Source: Taishania sp045629585
Lineage (GTDB): Bacteria; Bacteroidota; Bacteroidia; Flavobacteriales_D; Crocinitomicaceae
Assembly: GCA_045629585.1 (NCBI GenBank)
Contig: JAZQRM010000096.1
Location: 1 to 13,354, forward strand
Reading direction: 5' to 3'
Length of the DNA: 13,354 nucleotides
In this document: piece by piece, positions 7,636 through 13,354 of the stretch
How the letters are laid out: every line of letters begins with the position of its first letter
Position numbering within the stretch: the first letter of the stretch is position 1
Translations under genes and position numbers: made by a program
The notes under the pieces: generated by a model
Told to the model about the DNA's origin: nothing
The model's database searches: none
The model's input: the letters and a program-made list of their open reading frames with translations, nothing else

Positions 7636-8409
7636 ATGGAATTATTAATCGAAAATAAAGAAGGTGTTCGTATCCTTAAATTGAACCGTCCCCAGGTTTT
7701 CAACTCTTTTAATAGAACAATGGCCTTGGCGTTACAAAGCGCATTGGATGATATTCAGACGGATGCTTCTGTTAGAGCGGTAATTTTAACAGGTGAAGGA
7801 AAGGCATTTTGTGCGGGACAAGATTTAGCGGAAGCCACAGATCCAAATGGACCAGAGTTAAGCGCGGTTGTTCGTGAACATTATAACCCAATTATTGAAA
7901 AAATTGTTGGATTAAATAAACCTGTAATTGCTGCCGTTAATGGTGTGGCTGCAGGTGCCGGAGCAAATATCGCTTTAGCTTGTGATATCGTTTTTGCTAA
8001 AGAAAGTGCAAGTTTTATTCAAGCGTTCTCTAAAATTGGTCTTATCCCAGATTCGGCAGGTACTTTTTTCTTGCCTCGTTTAGTTGGATATCAAAAAGCG
8101 ATGGCTTTAATGATGACGGGAGATAAGGTGATGGCAGCTGATGCGGAAAAAATGAACATGATTTATAAATCTGTAGCGGATGATCTATTTGAAGAAACCG
8201 TAAATGCTTTTGCGAAACAATTATCCAAAATGCCAACCAAAGGGTTAGCATTGACTAAAAAAGCTTTGCAGTTAAGTATGACGAATACATTGACAGAACA
8301 ACTTCAGGTAGAAGAAGAATTACAAACAATAGCTGGGAAAACATCCGATTTTAAGGAAGGTACAACAGCATTTTTAGAGAAAAGAACTCCTGAGTTTAAA
8401 GGAGAATAA
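7636..8409 (+). CDS. paaG: Enoyl-CoA hydratase/isomerase, PaaG type
   Basis: This is a crotonase-fold enzyme of 257 residues. I chose the ATG at 7636 (MELLIENKEGVRIL) over a TTG at 7630. Oxyanion-hole segments are AFCAGQDL (Ala60/Gly61) and AAGAGAN (around Gly107). At the first catalytic Glu position of hydratases there is Asn111 (GANIALACDI). At the second there is Asp139 in IGLIPDSAGTFFLPR, the signature of PaaG, the isomerase that turns 1,2-epoxyphenylacetyl-CoA into its oxepin and also shifts double bonds. The next gene, 21 nt on, is a 3-hydroxyacyl-CoA dehydrogenase, matching the paaG-paaH pairing. No ring epoxidase (paaABCDE) or paaZ lies in the window, so a role in general beta-oxidation or unsaturated acyl-CoA handling remains possible. 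Confidence 0.85.
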   Translation: MELLIENKEGVRILKLNRPQVFNSFNRTMALALQSALDDIQTDASVRAVILTGEGKAFCAGQDLAEATDPNGPELSAVVREHYNPIIEKIVGLNKPVIAAVNGVAAGAGANIALACDIVFAKESASFIQAFSKIGLIPDSAGTFFLPRLVGYQKAMALMMTGDKVMAADAEKMNMIYKSVADDLFEETVNAFAKQLSKMPTKGLALTKKALQLSMTNTLTEQLQVEEELQTIAGKTSDFKEGTTAFLEKRTPEFKGE

Positions 8410-8430
8410 AAGGAATTAAAGACAATTGTA

Positions 8431-9588
8431 ATGATAAATGTTGGAGTACTAGGAGCCGGGACAATGGGAGCAGGTATAGCTCAAGTTGCCGCACAAGCTG
8501 GACATCAAGTCGTTTTAGTAGATCTTAATCAAGATATTTTAAATAAAGCCAAAGTAGGGCACCAAAAGGTGTTCGCTCGGTTGGTGGAAAAAGGAAAAAT
8601 TACTACTCAAGAAGTGGATACGCTCTTAGGGAGAATCTCGTATTCACAAACAATGGCTGATTTTCAAGGTACAGGTATCGTAATTGAAGCAATAATCGAA
8701 AACCTAGGTGTTAAGAAGAAGGTGTTTGAAGAGCTAGAAGCTATAGTGGAGCATGGGTGCATCTTAGCATCTAACACTTCTTCACTATCTATTGCGTCTA
8801 TTGGTGCTGCTTTGAAAAATCCTGAACGCATTATAGGAATTCATTTCTTTAATCCAGCGCCCTTAATGCCTTTGGTGGAAATTATTCCTGCAGTTCAAAC
8901 CGCTAAGTCTGTAGTAACTAAATCGCAAGAATTAATTAAATCTTGGGGTAAAACTACTGTGGTATGCAAAGATACACCTGGGTTTATTGTGAATAGAGTG
9001 GCTAGACCTTTCTATGGAGAGGCTTTGCGAATTTATGAGGAAGGAATGGCAGATTTTGCAACAATCGATTGGGCTATGACTACATTAGGTGGTTTTAAAA
9101 TGGGACCATTCACTTTGATGGATTATATCGGAAATGATATCAATTATACCGTGACTGAAACAGTGTTTACTGCTTTCTATTTTGATCCAAGATTTAAACC
9201 GTCTTTTACACAAAAGCGACATTTTGAAGCTGGATACCTTGGGCGTAAGTCTGGACGGGGCTTTTATGATTATTCTGAAAATGCAATTCAACCAATTGCG
9301 CAAGAGAATAAACAAGTCGGGCAAAAGATTGTAGATCGCATTTTGGCTATGTTATTTAATGAGGCAATTGATGCTTTATTCATGAATGTTGCTTCGAAAG
9401 AAGATATTGACCTTGCAATGGTTAATGGAGTGAATTATCCAAAAGGATTGTTGGCTTGGGCAGAAGAAAAATCGTTGGTTGCGGTATTGGAGCAGTTAAA
9501 TGATTTATACATGGAATTTGGTGAAGATCGTTACCGTCCAAGTGCATTACTTAGACGAATGGTCCGCGAAGGAAAAACACATTTTTAA
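8431..9588 (+). CDS. 3-hydroxyacyl-CoA dehydrogenase (PaaH-like)
   Basis: This enzyme oxidises 3-hydroxyacyl-CoA to 3-oxoacyl-CoA with NAD+ in the cytoplasm. The 385 residues start with a Rossmann motif GAGTMG (8-13) and Asp31 at the end of beta-2. The four catalytic positions known from the human enzyme (Ser137, His158, Glu170, Asn208) fall with identical spacing at Ser117, His138, Glu150 and Asn188, so the protein should be active. A first C-terminal 3HCDH domain follows DTPGFIVNRV (181-190). The length beyond the usual ~280 residues comes from an extra C-terminal copy (about 290-385), with VNYPKGLLAWAEEKS resembling the KMGPFTLMDYIG region of the first. The pairing with the PaaG-type gene favours 3-hydroxyadipyl-CoA oxidation, but butyryl- or acyl-CoA substrates cannot be excluded. 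Confidence 0.88.
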   Translation: MINVGVLGAGTMGAGIAQVAAQAGHQVVLVDLNQDILNKAKVGHQKVFARLVEKGKITTQEVDTLLGRISYSQTMADFQGTGIVIEAIIENLGVKKKVFEELEAIVEHGCILASNTSSLSIASIGAALKNPERIIGIHFFNPAPLMPLVEIIPAVQTAKSVVTKSQELIKSWGKTTVVCKDTPGFIVNRVARPFYGEALRIYEEGMADFATIDWAMTTLGGFKMGPFTLMDYIGNDINYTVTETVFTAFYFDPRFKPSFTQKRHFEAGYLGRKSGRGFYDYSENAIQPIAQENKQVGQKIVDRILAMLFNEAIDALFMNVASKEDIDLAMVNGVNYPKGLLAWAEEKSLVAVLEQLNDLYMEFGEDRYRPSALLRRMVREGKTHF

Positions 9589-9593
9589 ATAAT

Positions 9594-9620
9594 AAGAGGT
9601 AGCAATTGTTACCTCTTTTT
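9594..9620 (+). terminator. Rho-independent terminator of the 4729-9588 operon
   Basis: AAGAGGTAG (9594-9602) pairs with TTACCTCTT (9609-9617), with one G-U pair. The six-base CAATTG between them can close further on an AATT loop. A T-rich tail follows. It lies 6 nt after the dehydrogenase stop and separates the run from pfkA. Confidence 0.88.
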
Positions 9621-9636
9621 GTTTTGTGAAAATGCG

Positions 9637-9644
9637 TATATTTA
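9637..9644 (+). promoter_or_regulatory. Candidate pfkA -7 promoter box
   Basis: TATATTTA matches TAnnTTTG at seven of eight positions and lies 28 nt before the pfkA ATG, just after the upstream terminator. TTG triplets occur nearby (9619-9621, 9624-9626), but at shorter distances than the usual 19-21 nt, so the -33 element is uncertain. Confidence 0.4.
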
Positions 9645-9672
9645 GTAAACAATAAACAAGAAATTTTCAACG

Positions 9673-10650
9673 ATGAATAAAATTGCAGTTTTAACTTCTG
9701 GAGGCGACGCACCTGGCATGAATGCTTGTATACGTGCGGTAGTCAAAGCAGCATTACATCATGGAATGGAAATGTTTGGTATTTCGGATGGCTTTGATGG
9801 TTTGATGAAAGGAGAGATTTCCCAATTGTATTATGAAGATGTAAATAATGTAATTTATCGCGGTGGAACTTTCTTGGGTTCTGCTAGAAGTACGGAATTC
9901 AGAACAGCAGAAGGAAGAGCAAAAGCAGCGGAACAATTAAAAAAGCATAACATTGATGGATTAATTGTCATTGGTGGAGACGGTTCTTTTCGTGGAGCGC
10001 AATTGCTAGGTGCTGAACATGGCGTAAATATTATTGGAATTCCAGGAACTATTGATAACGATATCGTTGGGACGGAATATACGCTCGGTTTTGATACGGC
10101 TTTAAATACAATTGTGGAAGCAGTGGACAAAATTAGAGATACCGCAACAAGTCATAAACGTATTTTCTTTGTGGAGGTAATGGGGCGTGATGCCGGTGAC
10201 TTGGCGCTTTATGCAGCAATAGCATCAGGTGCTGAAGATGTACTTGTTCCTGAAGAAAAAACAGATGTTAAGCAATTGGTGGCGATTTTAAAAGAACACA
10301 ATAAAGGAAAACGTTCTTCTATCGTAATCGTTTGTGAAGGAGACGACGCAGGAGGTGCTGCGGAAATTGTCAATAAAGTGAAACCTCATTTACCCGAATT
10401 TGACCTGCGTTATACGGTGTTGGGACACATCCAACGCGGCGGTCGTCCAACATCAAGGGATCGAATTGTTGCAACGGAATGGGGCGATAAAGCAGTAGAA
10501 CTTTTAAAGAATGGTCAAAGTAACCTCATGGTCGGATTGTGCAATGGTAAAATTTGTACTCAATCAATAGACGGTGCACAAGCAACCAACGATAAATTCG
10601 ACGAAAAAATGCAACTGCTGCATCGCATGCAAACCAAACATCAACGATAG
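9673..10650 (+). CDS. pfkA: ATP-dependent 6-phosphofructokinase
   Basis: This is the glycolytic enzyme that phosphorylates fructose 6-phosphate to fructose 1,6-bisphosphate, cytoplasmic and normally tetrameric. The 325 residues match bacterial PfkA (~320). Motifs: SGGDAPGMN (9-17) at the nucleotide site; GGDGS (101-105), where Gly104 marks the ATP-using type (PPi-dependent enzymes have Asp there); PGTIDND (124-130) with catalytic Asp128; MGRDAGDLA (170-178) and HIQRGGRPTSRDR (from 252) for substrate contacts. The ATG at 9673 begins the conserved first strand. The gene is isolated between two terminators, and a long non-coding stretch follows its stop codon. Confidence 0.96.
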   Translation: MNKIAVLTSGGDAPGMNACIRAVVKAALHHGMEMFGISDGFDGLMKGEISQLYYEDVNNVIYRGGTFLGSARSTEFRTAEGRAKAAEQLKKHNIDGLIVIGGDGSFRGAQLLGAEHGVNIIGIPGTIDNDIVGTEYTLGFDTALNTIVEAVDKIRDTATSHKRIFFVEVMGRDAGDLALYAAIASGAEDVLVPEEKTDVKQLVAILKEHNKGKRSSIVIVCEGDDAGGAAEIVNKVKPHLPEFDLRYTVLGHIQRGGRPTSRDRIVATEWGDKAVELLKNGQSNLMVGLCNGKICTQSIDGAQATNDKFDEKMQLLHRMQTKHQR

Positions 10651-10867
10651 TAGAAAATTTTATGAAGGATGAAAGATTAACGATTTACACCTCGCGTAAC
10701 AGATTTTTAAAATAGAATGAAATGATACGCATTCAGGAAAGGTTATGATTGAATGCAATCATAGAGTTAAACGTCCAAAATAAATGAAGTCTAAATACGT
10801 TTTACAGTAACCTGTAAGACAAGAATTTATTTGGTTTGAAGTTTAATTCAGTAAAGTAAAAGAGATT
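10651..10867 (+). other. Non-coding, hairpin-rich stretch between pfkA and its terminator
   Basis: About 217 nt separate the pfkA stop from the next terminator, with no convincing gene. Three inverted repeats are visible. TATGATTG (10744-10751) pairs perfectly with CAATCATA (10756-10763) around a 4-nt loop. GCATTCA (10729-10735) pairs perfectly with TGAATGC (10750-10756) and overlaps the first hairpin, so the two exclude each other. TTACAG (10802-10807) pairs with CTGTAA (10812-10817) around a 4-nt loop. It could be a structured 3' UTR of pfkA or a small RNA ending at the terminator. No exact TAnnTTTG promoter was found inside. Confidence 0.4.
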
Positions 10868-10894
10868 AAGCCACCTTTTTGGGGTGGCTTTTTT
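10868..10894 (+). terminator. Rho-independent terminator (pfkA side; possibly bidirectional)
   Basis: AAGCCACC (10868-10875) pairs perfectly with GGTGGCTT (10883-10890) around a 7-nt loop, followed by a run of T on the plus strand. It ends transcription from pfkA or from an RNA within 10651-10867. It also lies about 20 nt past the stop of the minus-strand gene; the tail on that side (AATCTCTTTT) is a poorer U-tract, so termination in that direction is less sure. Confidence 0.88.
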
Positions 10895-10911
10895 CGTTTG
10901 TTGAAGCTGTA

Positions 10912-11967
10912 TTATTCAACGATTATTTTATCTCGATAAACAATTTCTCCTTCTTTATTAGTCAAAGTCAATATATAGATACTGCCTGGTAAAGACGAAA
11001 GTTGTATTGATTTTGCATCTTTTCCTTCCATCACCAACTGACCTGTTTGGTTGATTAATTGATAGTTAGCAGGTTCAGTAAAGTTTACAATGCCTTTTGT
11101 TGGATTTGGAAAAACACTATAAGTTCCATTGTTTATATTGTTGACACTAACGTTCGCTGCATCATCTCTAATCAGTAGCGGTTTGTATGGCGCCTCAAGT
11201 TCATCTGTACCAAAAAGAGTGGTCTCTTCGGAGGTGTTTAAATTCAAGCGAATAACATTATCGTCACTTACCATGTAGAGTTGGTTGGAGTATCTGTCGT
11301 AAAAATAAGAAAGTCCAATTGGATTGATAGAGATGGAATTACTTCCGTCCTAATTTATTCGATTTGTACCATTTTGGCTGTAATAGATGTATTGGTTTTC
11401 TTTGTCAAGTGTAAATGCAGGTACTTCGCCATCCACTACTATGACTTCGTTTTCACCATTCAAACCCACATAACGTAAGCTAGCTGTAGCTCCTATCTAA
11501 GAGGAATAGAAAATGCGGTTGTTTGCAGCGTCTACTTCGATATCTGCTAAGTAAAAGTTTACAGGAACTTCTTTTATAGGAGTGATATTTGAACCGTCTA
11601 AGTTCGAGCGGTATAGTTTGTAATCAGATGACGATGCCCAGTATAAAAGTTCGTTTTCTTGATCAACGGAAATACCTTCGCTATAACCTCCTTCTTCGTA
11701 GTATACTAAATTTTCAAAATCAGACCCATCATAATTCATGCGGTAAATACCATAGTACTAAGCCATGTATATTTTCTGACGGAGCGTATCAACATCTGCG
11801 TCATAATAAGATTGATAAAAATCTAGTAAGGAAACAATGTTACTTCCATCAAGGTTGGTTTTTATGATTCGACCATTATTGTTGTCACCAATAATCATTT
11901 TGTTGTACTGCGCATTGGAAATTGAAGCAAATAGAATGGCAGTAAAAAGTGTTAATAGTTTATTCAT
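10912..11967 (-). pseudogene. Secreted YWTD-type beta-propeller protein with T9SS sorting domain, interrupted by three in-frame TAG codons
   Basis: One frame runs from ATG 11967 to TAA 10912-10914 (351 codons before the stop) with no frameshift, but is cut by TAG at 11758-11760, 11497-11499 and 11350-11352. The start encodes a signal peptide, MNKLLTLFTAILFASISNAQ. The middle has repeats of the form (L/I)YWA...IYR.N(L/Y)DGS(N/D), as in YWTD/NHL-like propellers. The end (about the last 70 codons) is a type A T9SS sorting domain: VFPNPTKGIVNF, INQTGQLVMEG, LPGSIYILTL, KIIVE. The third TAG falls in RIN-stop-DGSN, where the other repeats have Leu, so a single TTG-to-TAG change explains it. TAG ends four normal genes in this window, so recoding is unlikely; I read this as a young pseudogene or an assembly problem. 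A good promoter remains upstream. Confidence 0.8.
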
Positions 11968-11982
11968 TTGGTAGATTTTGAG

Positions 11983-12014
11983 TAAATGTACATGGTTTTT
12001 TAGCAGTAATGCAA
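11983..12014 (-). promoter_or_regulatory. Promoter of the propeller/T9SS gene
   Basis: On the minus strand TTG (12014-12012) is followed after exactly 21 nt by TACATTTA (11990-11983), matching TAnnTTTG at seven of eight positions. It would start transcription about 12 nt before the ATG at 11967. The promoter looks intact although the reading frame is broken. Confidence 0.6.
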
Positions 12015-12098
12015 ATTTGTTGCGATGGTGTAATTTAAATTAAGTTAAAGAAGTCGTGCGTTGATTATTTTGTTTAAGTCGATGTCGTTGATAGACAA

Positions 12099-12425
12099 CA
12101 TCTTTATGATTTCCATATTTCACCACCCGCACCAATCTACAGCGTTAGTCAGGCTTTAGCGCGTAGCAGCTAAAGATCCGCGGTGCTTCGCAAACAACTT
12201 AGATAGGTTCTTGATTTTTTTGTTTCTTTTTTGATCAAGCAAAAAAGATAAAGAGGTAACCTTTGGCTCAATCTTTCCCAAAGGATGACTATACAGCCCC
12301 ATTACAACGCACGATTATCAGATTTCACACTTTATATTATATACATTTGTTTCCCTCCTTTAGCAGAGTCCTCGATAGAGGGTGAAGACTGAGCATAGGC
12401 AAACTCGTACCGTAATGCGAAGGAC
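12099..12425. repeat. Structured intergenic element, copy A
   Basis: This is one of two diverged copies; the other is about 375-415 bp downstream. Shared blocks in order: ATCTTTAyGATTTCC, ACCAATCTACAGCGTTAGTC, CCGCGGTGC, TTAGATnGGTTCTTGA, a hairpin, TTTCCCAAAGG, ACGATTATCAGATTTCACA, GATTTCACA, TGAAGAC and GCATAGGC. Structures in this copy: outer stem ACCAATCTA (12131-12139) with TAGATAGGT (12200-12208), one mismatch; apical hairpin CTTTAGC (12154-12160) with GCTAAAG (12169-12175); hairpin CTTTTTTG (12226-12233) with CAAAAAAG (12240-12247) around ATCAAG. There is no coding frame. Function is unknown; it could be a non-autonomous mobile repeat or an RNA. Strand of action and exact ends are not determinable. 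Confidence 0.75.
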
Positions 12426-12474
12426 CAAGGGAGGTGACTCTTTATAGAGCTCTAGTTAAAGCCAGATATTAATA

Positions 12475-12840
12475 ATATCTTTACGATTTCCAGATTTCCC
12501 ATTCCCAACCAATCTACAGCGTTAGTCGGTCAGGAGTGTGGTATTGCGGTTCTTCGAAGAAGAAAATAGCAGACCACGTCGGGTGAGCCGCGGTGCGTAG
12601 CAAACGCCTTAGATTGGTTCTTGACTTTTTGCTACTTTTGGGTCAAGCCAAAAGTAGGAGAGAAACAAAGTTTGGTTCAACCTTTCCCAAAGGTTGACTA
12701 TAAAGAACCTCATTGCAACGAACGATTATCAGATTTCACAATTCATACTATATATAAGAGTACCATCCCTCTCCTTGAGCAGAATCCTTGATAAAAGATG
12801 AAGACAGTGCATAGGCGATCTCGCGCCGCAAAGCGATGGA
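12475..12840. repeat. Structured intergenic element, copy B
   Basis: This is the second copy, the same blocks in the same order as copy A but about 40 bp longer, mostly through a different apical domain at 12524-12602. Structures: outer stem AACCAATCTA (12507-12516) with TAGATTGGTT (12610-12619), perfect, continuing after a small internal loop as GCGTT (12519-12523) with AACGC (12603-12607); hairpin CTACTTTTGG (12632-12641) with CCAAAAGTAG (12648-12657) around GTCAAG; hairpin TCAACCTTT (12677-12685) with AAAGGTTGA (12689-12697) around CCC. Copy B is the better preserved structure. No open reading frame of note is present. Confidence 0.75.
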
Positions 12841-12889
12841 CTTCGTACTTCGTATTTCGTACTTCGTATTTCGTACTTCGTATTTCACC
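12841..12889. repeat. Heptanucleotide tandem repeat (YTTCGTA)
   Basis: Six consecutive 7-bp units, C or T followed by TTCGTA, occupy 12841-12882. A degraded seventh (TTTCACC) follows. From the second unit on, the C and T variants alternate, giving a 14-bp higher-order period. The array starts exactly where structured element copy B ends. It is non-coding and likely to vary in length by slippage. Confidence 0.85.
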
Positions 12890-13094
12890 TTATACCTTAC
12901 GCCTTAGAACTTACAACTAAAAAACTCTTCACATAACGGTTACTGAGCGGAGCCGAAGTGTCGTTTTGTCGAATTCCTCCCCATAACACCACTCAACCCA
13001 CAGGATATTCAGGATTATCAAAAAAACTTTTCGGTTTAACATGTTGGTTTCTAGAGTTAGCAATAAAAATCAGCAAAAAATAATCAACAAACGC
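12890..13094. other. Gene-free spacer with a 23-bp dispersed-type motif
   Basis: No gene, RNA or terminator was seen here. The one distinct item is a GC-richer stretch at 12938-12960. Its minus strand starts CACTTCGGCTCCGCTCAG and resembles a short motif I recall as dispersed in intergenic regions of many Bacteroidota genomes. The rest is AT-rich sequence leading into the promoters at 13095 and 13264. Confidence 0.45.
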
Positions 13095-13124
13095 TTGTTA
13101 AAACCAAAAAAGCACCTACCTTTG
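13095..13124 (+). promoter_or_regulatory. Tandem stable-RNA promoter P1
   Basis: TTG (13095-13097) is followed after exactly 19 nt by TACCTTTG (13117-13124), a perfect match to the Bacteroidota housekeeping sigma consensus. It is preceded by A/T-rich sequence and followed by TCCCCGCTC, like the start region of rRNA operons in this phylum. A 9-bp inverted repeat, TTTAGAAAG (13164-13172) with CTTTCTAAA (13207-13215), lies in its transcript. Confidence 0.8.
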
Positions 13125-13263
13125 TCCCCGCTCTCAACAACAAGCAAGTTAAAAGAAACGAAGTTTAGAAAGCGATATTGAAATAAGCAGAAGTAACACT
13201 TTAAATCTTTCTAAAAGCGGAAAACGAGTTTAAAATAAAAAACAAACTTTTTTCACAAAACGC

Positions 13264-13293
13264 TTGCAGAATCAAATAAGTTACTTACCTTTG
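13264..13293 (+). promoter_or_regulatory. Tandem stable-RNA promoter P2
   Basis: TTG (13264-13266), a 19-nt spacer and TACCTTTG (13286-13293) are followed by CACCCCGCTAACG. The layout is identical to P1, 169 nt upstream, including the shared ACGCTTG around the -33 element. The T/A-rich block at 13230-13258 could act as an UP-like element. The TTTGCACCCCGC start context is what I know from rRNA and some tRNA operons of Bacteroidota, so the window probably ends within an rrn leader, before 16S. The RNA gene itself is not in view. Confidence 0.8.
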
Positions 13294-13354
13294 CACCCCG
13301 CTAACGAACGAGACAGCGGTTAAGATTTGAGAGGTTGATAGCCTTGAAAGATTT

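Noticed and set aside
10662..10715. A 17-codon ORF (MKDERLTIYTSRNRFLK) after pfkA
   Set aside because: It is too short, has no recognisable start signal, family or membrane/signal character, and lies in a hairpin-rich non-coding region.
11350..11760. Reassignment of TAG to a sense codon in this organism
   Set aside because: TAG is the normal stop of four neighbouring genes (5488-5490, 6568-6570, 7579-7581, 10648-10650), whose protein ends agree with their families, so genome-wide recoding does not fit.
12031..12042. Palindrome TAATTTAAATTA as an operator
   Set aside because: It is pure A/T in an AT-rich region, upstream of the -33 element of a broken gene, and such palindromes arise easily by chance.
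12000..13354. CRISPR array, tRNA or insertion sequence in the gene-free right end
   Set aside because: The repeats are two long diverged copies and a 7-bp microsatellite rather than repeat-spacer units; no cloverleaf with a CCA end or transposase frame was found.

Overview
The window is AT-rich and reads as a chromosomal segment of a Bacteroidota, most likely a Flavobacteriales-type marine or freshwater bacterium. The support is: promoters of the TTG-N19-21-TAnnTTTG type, start codons without clear Shine-Dalgarno sequences, two SPII lipoprotein genes, and a type IX secretion (T9SS) C-terminal sorting domain. The genus cannot be fixed from the sequence alone.

Layout. (1) Positions 1-181 hold the 3' end of an unrecognised gene, closed by a hairpin terminator. 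(2) ndh (type II NADH dehydrogenase, +) converges on a RecB/AddA-like helicase-nuclease gene (-); their stop codons abut with no base between them. (3) A co-directional run from 4729 to 9588 (+) has gaps of 6, 3, 54 and 21 nt. It encodes an MbnP-like lipoprotein, a MauG/MbnH-like di-haem lipoprotein, a WYL-domain transcription regulator, a PaaG-type enoyl-CoA isomerase/hydratase and a 3-hydroxyacyl-CoA dehydrogenase, and ends in a strong terminator. (4) pfkA (+) follows alone. After it comes about 220 nt of non-coding, hairpin-rich sequence and then a terminator. (5) On the minus strand (10912-11967) lies a secreted YWTD-type beta-propeller gene with a T9SS sorting domain, broken by three in-frame TAG codons but otherwise in one uninterrupted frame. 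(6) From 12000 to the end there is no gene. This part holds two diverged copies of a structured element of about 330-365 bp, whose main hairpin shows compensatory base changes between copies; a 7-bp tandem repeat; a 23-bp motif; and two tandem perfect promoters at 13095 and 13264. These promoters look like those of a stable-RNA (probably rRNA) operon starting just beyond the window.

How the genes work together. The lipoprotein pair at 4729-6570 is the most notable functional unit. In the known MbnP/MbnH pair the di-haem enzyme oxidises a tryptophan of its partner to kynurenine, making a copper site. Here the partner has an HWSWN..GY motif, and the di-haem protein has a Tyr where peroxidases have the Met haem ligand. 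The WYL regulator sits 3 nt downstream and could control this operon. The two acyl-CoA enzymes fit phenylacetyl-CoA catabolism or general beta-oxidation.
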